This document shows, piece by piece, positions 45,778-55,078 of a stretch of 64,000 nucleotides of DNA. The notes below the pieces were generated by a model. It worked only from the letters and a program-made list of their open reading frames with translations. It had not been told where the DNA came from and did no database searches. The translations under genes were made by a program, and so were the position numbers. The stretch is from Polynucleobacter rarus (lineage in GTDB: Bacteria > Pseudomonadota > Gammaproteobacteria > Burkholderiales > Burkholderiaceae): NCBI RefSeq assembly GCF_003072505.1, contig NZ_NTGB01000001.1, positions 1,971,955 through 2,035,954 of the forward strand, in the 5' to 3' direction. The number at the start of each line of letters is the position of its first letter. Positions within the stretch are counted from its first letter, which is position 1.

Positions 45778-47260
45778 TAGCTAGACTCTCGCTGATGATT
45801 GAGGAAAAATCCTTTAAAGAAAATCTCGTTTGATTCACATCGTTATAAAAACGGATTAATAAATTTTTTGCTACTTGTGATCGATAACCAGCCGTTGCTC
45901 TTAAATCCGTTAATGGTTGGAAATCCTGATCAATGAGCTCTATGGCTGCTTGAATGACTGCCTGAGTCAAAGGTTTGTTAGTTAAAAATTTCTCTAACTC
46001 AATTGCTCTTTTAGGTATTGCTGCCATCCCTCCATAAGCAATACGAATCGATTGAATATGATCGTTCTCTAAAATGACTTTTGCACCAAAACAAATTGCA
46101 GAAATATCTTGCTCATATCTTTTTGACACTTTATAGCTAGCGATTCGATCATTTTTTGTGGGTAAAGGAATTTTTACTGCCTCTACAAACTCTCCAGACA
46201 ACAGATTTTTTTTCTGATAGCCTAAATAGAAATCTTCAAGATTCATTTCTCTCGTCGATTGTCCTTGCCGAAGCACAATCAAAGCATTAAGAGCTATCAT
46301 GATAGGCATACTATCGCCAATAGGAGAACCGTTAGCCACGTTCCCACATAGCGTACCTGATTGCCTAATCGGCAAAGAAGCAAAACGTTGATGTAATTCT
46401 TTGAGGTCAGGATAATGTTGCACGATCTTCTCATAGGCAGATTCGAGACTTACCCCTGCTCCAATCCAAATAAATTGGCTACCCTCTTTTATTACTTGAA
46501 GTTCTTTTACTTGACCAATAAATAATAGGGTATTTAACTGTTTTAAATGTTGTGTAACCCACAATCCTACGTCAGTTGCACCCGCGAGGATTTGATAATC
46601 TGGGTTTGCTGCATATATATTTGCAAATGTTTCTAAATCACTCGGTGCTATGAATTTTTCTGTGACTAAATCCGGCTGTAGCTCTAAATTGATTTGTTGT
46701 TGCAAACGATGCTCAGAAAATGCATCTTCTCGGCTAAAACGGCTAGGCTCATCCAAGGTCATCATTTGCATCCCAGCTTCAATAATTGGTCGATATCCAG
46801 TACATCGACATAGATTGCCAGAAATCGCATTGATCACATCAGATTCATTAGTATTTGTTGATGCTTGATCTAAATAATGAGCTAATAGGGAGATAACAAA
46901 ACCAGGTGTACAAAATCCACATTGAGATCCATGACAAGTTACCATAGCTTGTTGAACTGGATGCAGTTCCTGCAGGGAACTCGAAATATATTTAGCGGTA
47001 TAGAGTGATTTTTTATGTAATGTTGGTACAAACTTAATACAGGAGTTAATCGGTTTATAAACCAATTCCCCCTCCTTTGTCTCTGCCTGAAGTACCATGC
47101 AAGCTCCACAGTCCCCCTCACCACAGCCTTCTTTAACACTCGTATTATTTTTTTTTAAACGAATAAAATCTAACAAAGTTTCTTGTTGATTTTCTATCGG
47201 AATTTGAATTAATTCGTCATCTAAATAGAATTGAACTGTTCGGTTTGAGTTAGGAATCAT
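45770..47260 (-). CDS. xdhA: Xanthine dehydrogenase FeS/FAD subunit XdhA
   Basis: About 496 residues from ATG 47260; an earlier in-frame start at 47287 lies inside a strong hairpin and is less likely. The N-terminal ferredoxin-like cluster is C46-x4-C51-x2-C54, the second cluster uses C-G-F-C-T-P-G and C-R-C-T-G-Y, and the FAD domain has L-A-G-A-T-D-V-G and G-N-V-A-N-G-S-P-I-G-D. It passes electrons from Mo to NAD. First gene of xdhA-xdhB-xdhC-guaD. Confidence 0.96.
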   Translation of the reverse strand: MIPNSNRTVQFYLDDELIQIPIENQQETLLDFIRLKKNNTSVKEGCGEGDCGACMVLQAETKEGELVYKPINSCIKFVPTLHKKSLYTAKYISSSLQELHPVQQAMVTCHGSQCGFCTPGFVISLLAHYLDQASTNTNESDVINAISGNLCRCTGYRPIIEAGMQMMTLDEPSRFSREDAFSEHRLQQQINLELQPDLVTEKFIAPSDLETFANIYAANPDYQILAGATDVGLWVTQHLKQLNTLLFIGQVKELQVIKEGSQFIWIGAGVSLESAYEKIVQHYPDLKELHQRFASLPIRQSGTLCGNVANGSPIGDSMPIMIALNALIVLRQGQSTREMNLEDFYLGYQKKNLLSGEFVEAVKIPLPTKNDRIASYKVSKRYEQDISAICFGAKVILENDHIQSIRIAYGGMAAIPKRAIELEKFLTNKPLTQAVIQAAIELIDQDFQPLTDLRATAGYRSQVAKNLLIRFYNDVNQTRFSLKDFSSIISESLANE

Positions 47261-47276
47261 GTATGCCCTGAACTGA

Positions 47277-47311
47277 ATAACCAACAAGTGGATATTTCAC
47301 TTGTTGGTTAT
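47277..47311 (-). terminator. Perfect 14-bp hairpin between porin and xdhA
   Basis: ATAACCAACAAGTG (47277-47290) and CACTTGTTGGTTAT (47298-47311), 7-nt loop, no T-run. It lies after the porin stop and 17 bases before xdhA. It may partly end porin transcripts or set the ratio of porin to xdh mRNA. Confidence 0.5.
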
Positions 47312-47342
47312 GAACTATTAAACCACTTAAAACTTCATACGA

Positions 47343-48461
47343 TTAAAACTTCATTCTAATACCAGCACCATAAACATATCCAGTACCAGATGTGTTTGAG
47401 GCACTTGTGTAACCATAGTTTACATAAGCATCAGTCTTGTCATCTAATGGATAGTCATACCCAACAACTGTTTCGTTCACAGTTGAAGATACACCACCCA
47501 ATGCGGGATTTAATGCTACTAGGTTTGATGAATAGTTTGTGTTTGCGTATTCAATCAAGATTTTGCCTGGACCAGCAGGAATCTTTGTACTGACTTGGAA
47601 TGTCTTTGACTCTGTACCAGCACTTGACTGCTTAGCATCTTGGTAAGTCATAAATACTTTAGCCATACCAAAATCATAAGAAGCACCTCCCATGTAAGCT
47701 TGGGCTGAATTATGTCCAACTGTGAAAATGTCCATGCCAATTTCGCTATTACCAATTGGCATTACTTGTGTATTGGAGTAATAAGCAGTTAAGGCTAAAG
47801 GGCCGTCAAAGTACAAGACGTTTGCACCATAGTTATTACCGCTTGAAGTACCACTATTAGGTGCATAGTGCAAGTTAATTTCTGCGTTACCAAATTTTGG
47901 CAATGTATAAATAATTTGACGATCCCATGCTGTATCACCGTATAAGCCGTTTGCAGTACTGTTACTAATATTCTGTGACGGTGTATTAAAGTTAAAATAC
48001 ATTGCATGCCAAAGTGGACCATATCCAGCTGAATCACCATAGGCATTAAATAAAATCGTTGGCAAGAAGTGTGGAGCAATATCACGACCGATAGTTACTT
48101 TACCAAAGTCGCCAGCTAAAGAGCCACTAGCGTTACGTGTAAATAAATTTGGTCCAATATAGTTACCCTGTGTTAAATCCAAGAAGGCTGAAGCACTGAA
48201 ACCAGCAGTCAAACCAGTACTTCCAACTGCACGCTCACCTTTAATACCAAAATACGAAGTAGTCATTGCACCACTTGTTGGTGTTAAATTTGAAGTTGTT
48301 CCAGATACTGGCGCTTTGCTTGCCTGTAATGATAAATCGGCTAATCCAAATACTGATAATCCATCTACGACTTTTACATCAGCATGGGCGCTTGAAGCTG
48401 CAAAAGCACCGACTAGCGCTAATGCTATAGCTGTTTTCTTACCTAAAAATTGGTGTTGCAT
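47343..48461 (-). CDS. Gram-negative general porin (Burkholderiales type)
   Basis: 372 residues. The signal peptide ends S-A-H-A near residue 27; the mature start D-V-K-V-V-D-G-L-S-V-F-G-L-A-D-L, many alternating beta strands, and the C-terminal G-A-G-I-R-M-K-F (terminal Phe) identify a trimeric beta-barrel porin. It lies in the purine island directly before xdhA on the same strand, so it may serve purine uptake across the outer membrane. An NtrC-like half-site is 138 bases upstream. Confidence 0.93.
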   Translation of the reverse strand: MQHQFLGKKTAIALALVGAFAASSAHADVKVVDGLSVFGLADLSLQASKAPVSGTTSNLTPTSGAMTTSYFGIKGERAVGSTGLTAGFSASAFLDLTQGNYIGPNLFTRNASGSLAGDFGKVTIGRDIAPHFLPTILFNAYGDSAGYGPLWHAMYFNFNTPSQNISNSTANGLYGDTAWDRQIIYTLPKFGNAEINLHYAPNSGTSSGNNYGANVLYFDGPLALTAYYSNTQVMPIGNSEIGMDIFTVGHNSAQAYMGGASYDFGMAKVFMTYQDAKQSSAGTESKTFQVSTKIPAGPGKILIEYANTNYSSNLVALNPALGGVSSTVNETVVGYDYPLDDKTDAYVNYGYTSASNTSGTGYVYGAGIRMKF

Positions 48462-48598
48462 ACAAGTTTCTCCCTAAAAAATTAAAAAATATCTACCCTA
48501 AAATTTGAGCAGTAATAATCTGCACAATTTAATAATGAACTTTAAAAAAAGTTATACTTCGCTCATCTGTTCCAAATAAGTGCTAACTAATCATGTCT

Positions 48599-48615
48599 TG
48601 CACCAAAATATGTCA
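48599..48615. promoter_or_regulatory. TGCACCA half of the shared dyad, between porin and Rieske genes
   Basis: The left half TGCACCAAAAT is perfect; the right half is poor. It lies between divergent starts at 48461 and 48713 (251 bp gap with nothing else recognisable). Confidence 0.38.
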
Positions 48616-48712
48616 ACTTCATTACAAAATATTTTTAATATTTTTTTCATATTAATTTTTGAAATATTCTTATTAGTAATTTATTTCTTTTATTCATGCT
48701 AAAAACTCTGCT

Positions 48713-49741
48713 ATGACTTACCCCTTCGATCAGTTACAAAATGATTGGCACCCAATTGCGATTGAGTCCACACTTCTTATCAATGTGCTTACCCCTATCA
48801 CTCTATTGGGTCAATCGCTTGTTTTATGGCGTGATGAACAACAACAATTTCATTTATGGTTGGATCAATGTCCTCATCGTGGCATGAAGTTATCACTGGG
48901 CACAATTGAAAATAATCATCTCATTTGTCCTTATCATGGGTGGCAATTTAATACGACTGGGAAATGTAGTTTCATTCCAGCCTTACCCCATTTATTAGAT
49001 GCCAATTTAAAAGCGCAAGTTAAAAAATTTCAAGTGCAAGTTAAATATGGTTTAGTTTGGGCATGTTTAGGAGATCCTGCATCTGATCTCTTTTTATTTC
49101 CAGAGTTTGATATTACAAAGCGCCGAATTGTTTTTTGTGGTCCCTACGACATCAATACCAGTGGGCCACGCATTATTGAAAATTTCCTAGATATGGCACA
49201 TTTCCCATTTGTCCATGAAGGAACACTCGGTGACAAAAACCACATGGACATCCTTGATTATTTAGTAGAAGAATTTTCGGATGATATTTATGGTCATGTA
49301 GTACGTGCAACGCAATGTTTTTCTTGGCAGCCTCAATCTAGTAAAAAATCAGATCAAGCAGAATTAATAGAATATGCTTACCGCGTAGTACACCCTTTTT
49401 CAGCCATATTGAATAAAAAAAATAATGACTCCAAATCTAATCCCGGAGGATTGGATGATGCAATTAGTCTTCATCTCCAACCAATCGAACCCACAACCAC
49501 AAGGGCTTGGATCATCATGGCCTTGAGAGATTTTGAGCACTCCGATCAAGAGTTACGAGAATTCCAAGATTTTATTTTTTTACAAGATAAATCAATTCTT
49601 GAAAATCAAATTCCAAAATTATTACCACTACAGCCTGAAACAGAAGTTTCAGTGGTCAGTGATCGGCTTTCCATCGCCTATCGCAAATACCTACGGACGA
49701 ATAACTTACAATATGGTGTAATGAACTCTTCAATTATTTAA
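48713..49741 (+). CDS. Rieske non-heme iron oxygenase alpha subunit, possible purine oxygenase
   Basis: 342 residues. The Rieske cluster is C53-P-H55 with C72-P-Y-H75; the mononuclear iron site is N157-x2-D160-x2-H163-x4-H168. No signal peptide. The pattern is that of VanA/HpxD-like oxygenases. In Klebsiella HpxDE is a Rieske route for hypoxanthine oxidation, so a purine substrate is a fair guess from context. No reductase gene is next to it. It is followed by the XGPRT gene after 27 bases. Confidence 0.88.
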   Translation: MTYPFDQLQNDWHPIAIESTLLINVLTPITLLGQSLVLWRDEQQQFHLWLDQCPHRGMKLSLGTIENNHLICPYHGWQFNTTGKCSFIPALPHLLDANLKAQVKKFQVQVKYGLVWACLGDPASDLFLFPEFDITKRRIVFCGPYDINTSGPRIIENFLDMAHFPFVHEGTLGDKNHMDILDYLVEEFSDDIYGHVVRATQCFSWQPQSSKKSDQAELIEYAYRVVHPFSAILNKKNNDSKSNPGGLDDAISLHLQPIEPTTTRAWIIMALRDFEHSDQELREFQDFIFLQDKSILENQIPKLLPLQPETEVSVVSDRLSIAYRKYLRTNNLQYGVMNSSII

Positions 49742-49768
49742 ACTCTTTATCTTCTTCACTTTAAAACT

Positions 49769-50284
49769 ATGTCAGTCTCTAATCCTTATCAAAACGAAGT
49801 TATTATTTCTTGGACTGAAATTCATCGAGACGCACGTTTTTTATCACATCTACTACTGGCAAAGGGGCCTTGGAAAGGTATTATTGCGATTACTAAAGGT
49901 GGTCTCATCCCCGCAGCATTAATTGCTCGTGAATTAAATATCAAGCTCATCGACACAGTATGTATCTCTAGTTATGATGGCAACACTGACGGCGCCGCCC
50001 AAAATCAAAAAGAATTAGAAGTGATCAAAATGATCGAAGGGGACGGCGATGGTTTTTTACTAATTGATGATTTAGTGGATACCGGTAAAACAGCTAAGTT
50101 CATTCGAGAAAAATTACCTAAAGCGTATTTCAGTACTTTATATGCTAAACCTGAAGGTAAACCTTTAGTAGATTTATACGTCAAAGAATTCGCACAATCG
50201 GAATGGATCTTTTTCCCATGGGATATTGAATATCAATTTTCAATTCCAATTCATCATAGGCCGAAAATCGAACCAAAAGCTTAA
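49769..50284 (+). CDS. gpt: Xanthine-guanine phosphoribosyltransferase
   Basis: 171 residues. The PRPP loop reads F-L-L-I-D-D-L-V-D-T-G-K-T, and A-I-T-K-G-G-L-I-P-A is the other phosphate segment. The W-D-I-E-Y-Q-F ending fits the family. It salvages xanthine and guanine to nucleotides, competing with the degradative route beside it; the pairing lets the cell choose between reuse and breakdown. It converges on the 8-oxoguanine deaminase gene, 8 bases away. Confidence 0.92.
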   Translation: MSVSNPYQNEVIISWTEIHRDARFLSHLLLAKGPWKGIIAITKGGLIPAALIARELNIKLIDTVCISSYDGNTDGAAQNQKELEVIKMIEGDGDGFLLIDDLVDTGKTAKFIREKLPKAYFSTLYAKPEGKPLVDLYVKEFAQSEWIFFPWDIEYQFSIPIHHRPKIEPKA

Positions 50285-50292
50285 ATAGCTGA

Positions 50293-51663
50293 CTAGTTTG
50301 TCATTAGCTGTTGACTGAGCTCAATATGATGGGCTATGTGCTTTTGTAAATCAAGATTGAGAATCTCGCCATTCTTTACCCGAACCTTGCCATGAATCAT
50401 ACTGAAGTCGACTTGACTCGGCGGTGAAAATACAATGGCTGCAACGGGGTCAATACAGCCGGCAAAACTAAGTTGCTCTTGCTTGAAACCAATCATATCG
50501 GCAGCCATTCCCACTTGGAGAGAACCAATATCATTTCTCCCCAGTACTTGTGCGCCGCCAACCGTTGCCATCCTTAAGGCTTGTCTTGCATTCATGGCTT
50601 GAGGATCATTATTCGCAACGCGCTGTAATAACATCGCCTGCCTTACCTCTTGTATGAGGTTCCCAGAGTCATTGGACGCTGAACCGTCAACCCCAAGCCC
50701 CACAGGAACCCCTGCATTGAGCATTTGACGCACAGGAGCAATCCCTGAGGCTAAGCGCATATTTGAACTTGGGCAATGACATACACCCGTTTTAGTTCGT
50801 CCAAATAACTGAATCCCAGAGTCGTCTAAATGAACGCAGTGCGCATGCCAGACATCATCCCCCACCCAGCCAAGACTTTCTGCATATTGAGCTGGTGTTT
50901 GATTGAATTTTTCTTTTGAATATAAAACATCATTCATGTTCTCAGCGAGATGAGTATGTAACCTGACGCCATAATGTCTGGCTAAAAGTGCAGACTCCCT
51001 CATCAGGTTTTCTGAAACTGAAAAAGGGGAACAGGGAGCAACAACGATATGCAACATGGAATACTTTGAGGAGTCATGCCACCGTTCTATCAATCGTTGA
51101 GTATCTTTTAAAATAAACTTCTCATCTTCAACCAGCGCATCAGGCGGCAGGCCCCCTAAACTTTCACCAACACTCATCGATCCGCGCGCCGCGTGAAAGC
51201 GAATCCCGATGAATTGGGCTGCGCTAATTTCATCTTCTAAGACCGATCCATTAGGGAATAGATATAAGTGATCACTCGTTGTCGTACAACCAGACAACAT
51301 GAGTTCAGCCATTGCGGTAAGGGCTGAGACATTAATCATCTCTGGTGTAATTTTTCCCCAGATTGGATAGAGTGTTTTTAACCAGCCAAATAACTCTGCG
51401 TCCTGAGCCTGTGGAACTGCCCTCGTCAAAGACTGGAACATATGATGATGGGTATTAATGAAGCCAGGTAAAACAACATATCCTCGCATATCAATTTTTT
51501 CAGCATTCTCAAGATACTCCCTCGGAATTTCAGAGGTCCTACCAATCCAATTGATATGATGGTCCTCAATATAGATAGCAGCATCCTTCAATTCGGAAGA
51601 CTGCGTATCCATAGTGACTAAATGGGAAATATTGAAGAGTAATTGTTGATTACTTTTTGACAT
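50293..51663 (-). CDS. 8-oxoguanine deaminase (amidohydrolase family)
   Basis: About 456 residues from ATG 51663; a TTG at 51684 is a weaker option. Metal-site segments are N-T-H-H-H-M-F-Q-S-L-T-R, H-T-H-L-A-E-N, H-A-H-C-V-H-L-D and G-V-D-G-S-A-S-N-D. The run L-F-G-W-L-K-T-L-Y-P-I-W and S-G-C-T-T-T-S-D-H-L-Y-L match 8-oxoguanine deaminases more than atrazine-type hydrolases. The product would be urate, which enters the PuuD route directly. Converges with gpt. Confidence 0.87.
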   Translation of the reverse strand: MSKSNQQLLFNISHLVTMDTQSSELKDAAIYIEDHHINWIGRTSEIPREYLENAEKIDMRGYVVLPGFINTHHHMFQSLTRAVPQAQDAELFGWLKTLYPIWGKITPEMINVSALTAMAELMLSGCTTTSDHLYLFPNGSVLEDEISAAQFIGIRFHAARGSMSVGESLGGLPPDALVEDEKFILKDTQRLIERWHDSSKYSMLHIVVAPCSPFSVSENLMRESALLARHYGVRLHTHLAENMNDVLYSKEKFNQTPAQYAESLGWVGDDVWHAHCVHLDDSGIQLFGRTKTGVCHCPSSNMRLASGIAPVRQMLNAGVPVGLGVDGSASNDSGNLIQEVRQAMLLQRVANNDPQAMNARQALRMATVGGAQVLGRNDIGSLQVGMAADMIGFKQEQLSFAGCIDPVAAIVFSPPSQVDFSMIHGKVRVKNGEILNLDLQKHIAHHIELSQQLMTN

Positions 51664-51804
51664 AGGATAAGCCGTTTTTATCAAGCAAAAGATGGTTTAA
51701 GCTTTTGAGGTTTAGTTACTTAGAAGCCACTCTTCTTTAAATTATTCAATGAACTCGATAACAACAATCTTTCTGCTACAGAGTTCATTTTCAATAACTA
51801 ACAA

Positions 51805-52563
51805 TTAACTACGATGTGCCCAAGCGGTCTTTTTGCGTTCGATCACAGCAAACAGCTCATACATACTCATTGCCATGACACCAATGGAAACAAGACCAGC
51901 AAAAGCGAGTGGTAACCGCATCGAGGATCCCGCTGAAATTAATAAATAACCAATTCCTTCGTTGGAGGCACTCATCTCAGACACAGGTGTACCAACAAAC
52001 GCTAAGGTAATAGCCACTTTTAAACTAGCGAAGAAAAAAGGCAGGCACCTTGGCATACCAATCTTAATAATGATGTCCCTCTTACTGGCTCCTAAAACTC
52101 TCAACACGTCTTCAAGTTCTGGTTCAATAGTTGCAAGCGCTGTTGCAATGTTGACCATAATAGGGAAAAAGCTAATTAAAAAAGCTGTCAAAATCGCTGG
52201 TCCAGCGCCAATACCAAACCAGACAACCAGAATCGGTACGAAGGCTGCCTTGGGCAGTGCATTAAAAGCAGTCATGATGGGATAGAGGGCGTCATAAGCA
52301 AACTTTGACGAACCAATCAGGAAACCCAACAATACTCCAACAACTATTGAAATGCCAAAGCCAACCATTGTTGTCCAAAACGTCACCCATGAGTGTTTTA
52401 AGATTTCTAACCTAAACTCAAAAAGGTTTTGACCAATTTGAATTGGGCTTGGGAAGATAAATTCACTGACCTTGAAGACTGAACAGATGAGTTGCCAAAT
52501 TACTAGTAATGCAATAAACAATACTAGCGCTGCATTTTTTTCTAGGATATTTTTCTTTTTCAT
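51805..52563 (-). CDS. ABC transporter permease (SsuC/NMT1-associated class)
   Basis: 252 residues with five to six helices. The E-P-E-L-E-D-V-L-R-V-L-G-A-S-K coupling loop and A-F-V-G-T-P-V-S-E segments are typical for nitrate/sulfonate/taurine-type importers. It overlaps the ATPase gene by 4 bases in a three-gene leftward unit, set among urate-degrading genes. Confidence 0.9.
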   Translation of the reverse strand: MKKKNILEKNAALVLFIALLVIWQLICSVFKVSEFIFPSPIQIGQNLFEFRLEILKHSWVTFWTTMVGFGISIVVGVLLGFLIGSSKFAYDALYPIMTAFNALPKAAFVPILVVWFGIGAGPAILTAFLISFFPIMVNIATALATIEPELEDVLRVLGASKRDIIIKIGMPRCLPFFFASLKVAITLAFVGTPVSEMSASNEGIGYLLISAGSSMRLPLAFAGLVSIGVMAMSMYELFAVIERKKTAWAHRS

Positions 52564-53357
52564 TTGCCGGACCTTATTGAACCAATGTGTCCTCTGAGTT
52601 CATGCACAATACTTGTAAATGCTTCCGTGTAGGTGATTTCTAAATCCCTTGGACGAGGCAAATCAATTTCTCTTTTAAAGACAATCTTTCCCGGACTTTT
52701 ACTCATCACATAGACTGTATCAGCTAAGTAAACGGCTTCTCTTAAGTCATGGGTTACCAAGATGACATTAAATTTTTGCTCAGTCCATAAATCTTTCAGA
52801 ATATTCCAAAGCTCTTCACGGGTAAAAGCATCTAAAGCACCAAATGGCTCATCAAGCAATAGCATCTTCGGTTGATGAATTAGCGCTCGACAAATACTGG
52901 CACGTTGTTGCATACCACCAGAAAGTTCCCAAGGAAATTTATCCGCATAACCTTTTAGACCAACACTTTCTAGAAGCTTAAGGGCTCTCTCAATGTACTC
53001 ACCCTTTTTTTTACGAAAATCAAATCGAAATGGCTCAACGATTTCTAAGGGTAGGAGAATATTATCGAGTGTTGTGCGCCAAGGTAGTAGGGTTGGAGCC
53101 TGAAAGGCCATTCCACTAAAACTCAAAGGACCATTGACCTGATTACCACCAACCGTAATCATTCCTCGACTTGGTTTTTGTAAGCCCGTTGTCAACTTCA
53201 TGAAAGTCGACTTACCGCACCCTGATGGGCCTACGATAGCAATAAACCCACCCGCATGAACTTCTAATGAAATATTTTCTACGGCAAACTTCCCTTGGGC
53301 CGGCAAATCTCCGTACCCATGAGAAACGTCATCAAATTTTATAAAGGAATCAGACAT
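52560..53357 (-). CDS. ABC transporter ATPase (SsuB/TauB type)
   Basis: 265 residues: Walker A G-P-S-G-C-G-K-S-T, signature L-S-G-G-M-Q-Q-R, Walker B L-L-L-L-D-E-P-F-G-A-L-D, and the H-loop L-V-T-H-D-L. It shares one base with the binding-protein gene and 4 with the permease gene. Confidence 0.93.
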   Translation of the reverse strand: MSDSFIKFDDVSHGYGDLPAQGKFAVENISLEVHAGGFIAIVGPSGCGKSTFMKLTTGLQKPSRGMITVGGNQVNGPLSFSGMAFQAPTLLPWRTTLDNILLPLEIVEPFRFDFRKKKGEYIERALKLLESVGLKGYADKFPWELSGGMQQRASICRALIHQPKMLLLDEPFGALDAFTREELWNILKDLWTEQKFNVILVTHDLREAVYLADTVYVMSKSPGKIVFKREIDLPRPRDLEITYTEAFTSIVHELRGHIGSIRSGK

Positions 53358-54382
53358 TATTTTGGTAATACTGTTTTAAGGCTTGCTAAGGGAAGGAAAG
53401 AACCATCCCAAACTAGATCAGGATTTACTCTGGTCTTGGTTTTATAGATATCTGAAACTTGGGAAGCCATTAATGCTAATCGCGGTAAGGATAAAGTACC
53501 GAAACCTTCTGCCTTTGCATCCGCTGTCACAACAGCATCTTTAATCGCAAGTCTTAAGCGACGTTTTTCAAGATCCACATTAATAATGCCATCTTTTTGT
53601 TTGACATACTGAATAGCATCATCTGGATTTGCAATCACCTCTTTTGCACCCTTTGTAAACGCCTCAAGGAACGCTTTAATTGCAGCAGGATTTTCTTTGA
53701 TTAATTTTGGTGAAACAATAATTGCATTACCGTAAAGTTTGACACCATTTTTTGCGTATGGGAAATCAATAATATCTTCAGGCTTCACTCCTCTGGCCTC
53801 AAGATTCAGAATAGATGTAAAACCAAAACCTGTAATCGCATCGAGATCACCTTTAACCAGCATAGTTTCTCGTAATGCAGGGTCCATACTAGTCCAGTTC
53901 ACTGGACCTAATTTATTGGCATCTTGGAAAAGCTGGAATGATCTTCTGCCAGCATCAAAAACTGGTGCGCCTAATCTTTTACCTGTTAAATCAGAAATCT
54001 TCTTAACATTCGATCCCTTAATCGTAATAACAGAAGCCGGGGTATTGTTATAGACAACCATTACAGCTACTGGTTTGTTGGGTGCGTCAGGATTGTTACC
54101 ATAAAACTCCATGAGCGCAGCCATATCAGCAAAACCGATATCGTAAGAACCCGAGGCAACCCGGTTCACAGCATTTCCTGAACCATTACCTGCATCGATA
54201 CTGACATCTAAACCAGCTTGCTTAAAGTATCCTTTGGCTGCGGGCTGCAAAAACAATGCTGCAGGGCCTTCAAAGCGCCAGTCCAACTGAAACTTGATGG
54301 GGGTTTGAGCAAAAGAATTACCTGAATAAGCGATTGTTAAAACAAGCAGCAAGCGCTTTAAAAATTGAAAATTGATCGACAT
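53357..54382 (-). CDS. NMT1/THI5-like ABC substrate-binding protein, probable purine-related ligand
   Basis: 341 residues, signal peptide ending S-F-A-Q near residue 26. P-I-K-F-Q-L-D-W-R-F-E-G-P-A-A-L-F is the NMT1/THI5 opening. Family members bind pyrimidine precursors, sulfonates and, next to purine genes, probably purines or their breakdown products. The NMT1-motif riboswitch takes its name from genes of this class. A TGGTGCA half-site lies 113 bases upstream, and a small 8-bp hairpin (54445-54465) lies closer. Confidence 0.9.
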   Translation of the reverse strand: MSINFQFLKRLLLVLTIAYSGNSFAQTPIKFQLDWRFEGPAALFLQPAAKGYFKQAGLDVSIDAGNGSGNAVNRVASGSYDIGFADMAALMEFYGNNPDAPNKPVAVMVVYNNTPASVITIKGSNVKKISDLTGKRLGAPVFDAGRRSFQLFQDANKLGPVNWTSMDPALRETMLVKGDLDAITGFGFTSILNLEARGVKPEDIIDFPYAKNGVKLYGNAIIVSPKLIKENPAAIKAFLEAFTKGAKEVIANPDDAIQYVKQKDGIINVDLEKRRLRLAIKDAVVTADAKAEGFGTLSLPRLALMASQVSDIYKTKTRVNPDLVWDGSFLPLASLKTVLPK

Positions 54383-54444
54383 GGTTCGTCCTGTATTAAT
54401 TAAGCTTGTTAAAAAAATTAGTTTTACGCATCAGATTAAACTTT

Positions 54445-54465
54445 ATATGAATGCTGTATTCATAT
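54445..54465. repeat. 8-bp palindrome upstream of the NMT1-type importer
   Basis: ATATGAAT and ATTCATAT flank the loop GCTGT, 63-83 bases before the binding-protein start. It could be an operator or a leader hairpin. Confidence 0.4.
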
Positions 54466-54494
54466 GATGTAAAAATACTTAAACAACACGCATC

Positions 54495-54511
54495 TTACCC
54501 AACATGGTGCA
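54495..54511. promoter_or_regulatory. TGGTGCA half-dyad upstream of the NMT1-type importer
   Basis: ATGGTGCA is a perfect right half; the left half (TTACCCA) is weak. It is 113 bases upstream of the importer operon and just after the uraD stop codon. Confidence 0.4.
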
Positions 54512-54533
54512 AATAATCTTCTACATCTATGAC

Positions 54534-55040
54534 TTATAAGCCCTCATAAACCTCTAATCGAAATTTAGCAATTTTATAAATTTGCTGCAGACACTCCAAA
54601 AATTCTACTGATTTTTCGTTATCCTGTCGCTTTGAGAAATTTTCAATAATGCTCTGCCGATTGTGTCCTTTAACCGCCAAAATAAATGGGAAGCCAAACT
54701 TCAATTGATATTTTGCGTTCAGCGATTGAAGAAGTTCATACTCTTGTGCAGAGCATTGATCCAAACCAGCACCGCTCTGTTCATTCAGAGAGTGCTCGGT
54801 AAGTTCCTTTTTAATCGCGGCTTTACCAGCCAGCTCTGGATGAGCGCAAATTAACTTGAGTTGCATTTCATGACTAGCCTGACTGACTATGGCAACCATT
54901 TTTTCATGCAAATCTGTCATCGAAATAAAAGGCATCATCGAAAATGCTTGCTCTGCAACCCAAGGACTATGTTCAAAAATCCCACTAAAGGCATCCAGAA
55001 ACTCATGTTTACTAAATTGATTAATTTGGTCTATTTTCAT
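54534..55040 (-). CDS. uraD: OHCU decarboxylase
   Basis: 168 residues. The catalytic segment C-A-H-P-E-L-A-G and the opening F-L-D-A-F-S-G-I-F-E-H-S-P-W-V are family marks. It decarboxylates 2-oxo-4-hydroxy-4-carboxy-5-ureidoimidazoline to S-allantoin, after PuuD and UraH. It lies 38 bases after puuE on the same strand. Confidence 0.94.
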   Translation of the reverse strand: MKIDQINQFSKHEFLDAFSGIFEHSPWVAEQAFSMMPFISMTDLHEKMVAIVSQASHEMQLKLICAHPELAGKAAIKKELTEHSLNEQSGAGLDQCSAQEYELLQSLNAKYQLKFGFPFILAVKGHNRQSIIENFSKRQDNEKSVEFLECLQQIYKIAKFRLEVYEGL

Positions 55041-55078
55041 TATTTAACGATTCAAAACTTTACTTCGAATTAAAGAGG

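Noticed and set aside
50293..51663. Atrazine chlorohydrolase/hydroxyatrazine hydrolase
   Set aside because: Same superfamily, but the N-terminal segments and purine context fit 8-oxoguanine deaminase better.
54445..54511. Second riboswitch before the NMT1-type importer
   Set aside because: Only a simple 8-bp palindrome and a half-dyad are present; none of the two-hairpin layout or loop sequences seen before puuD.
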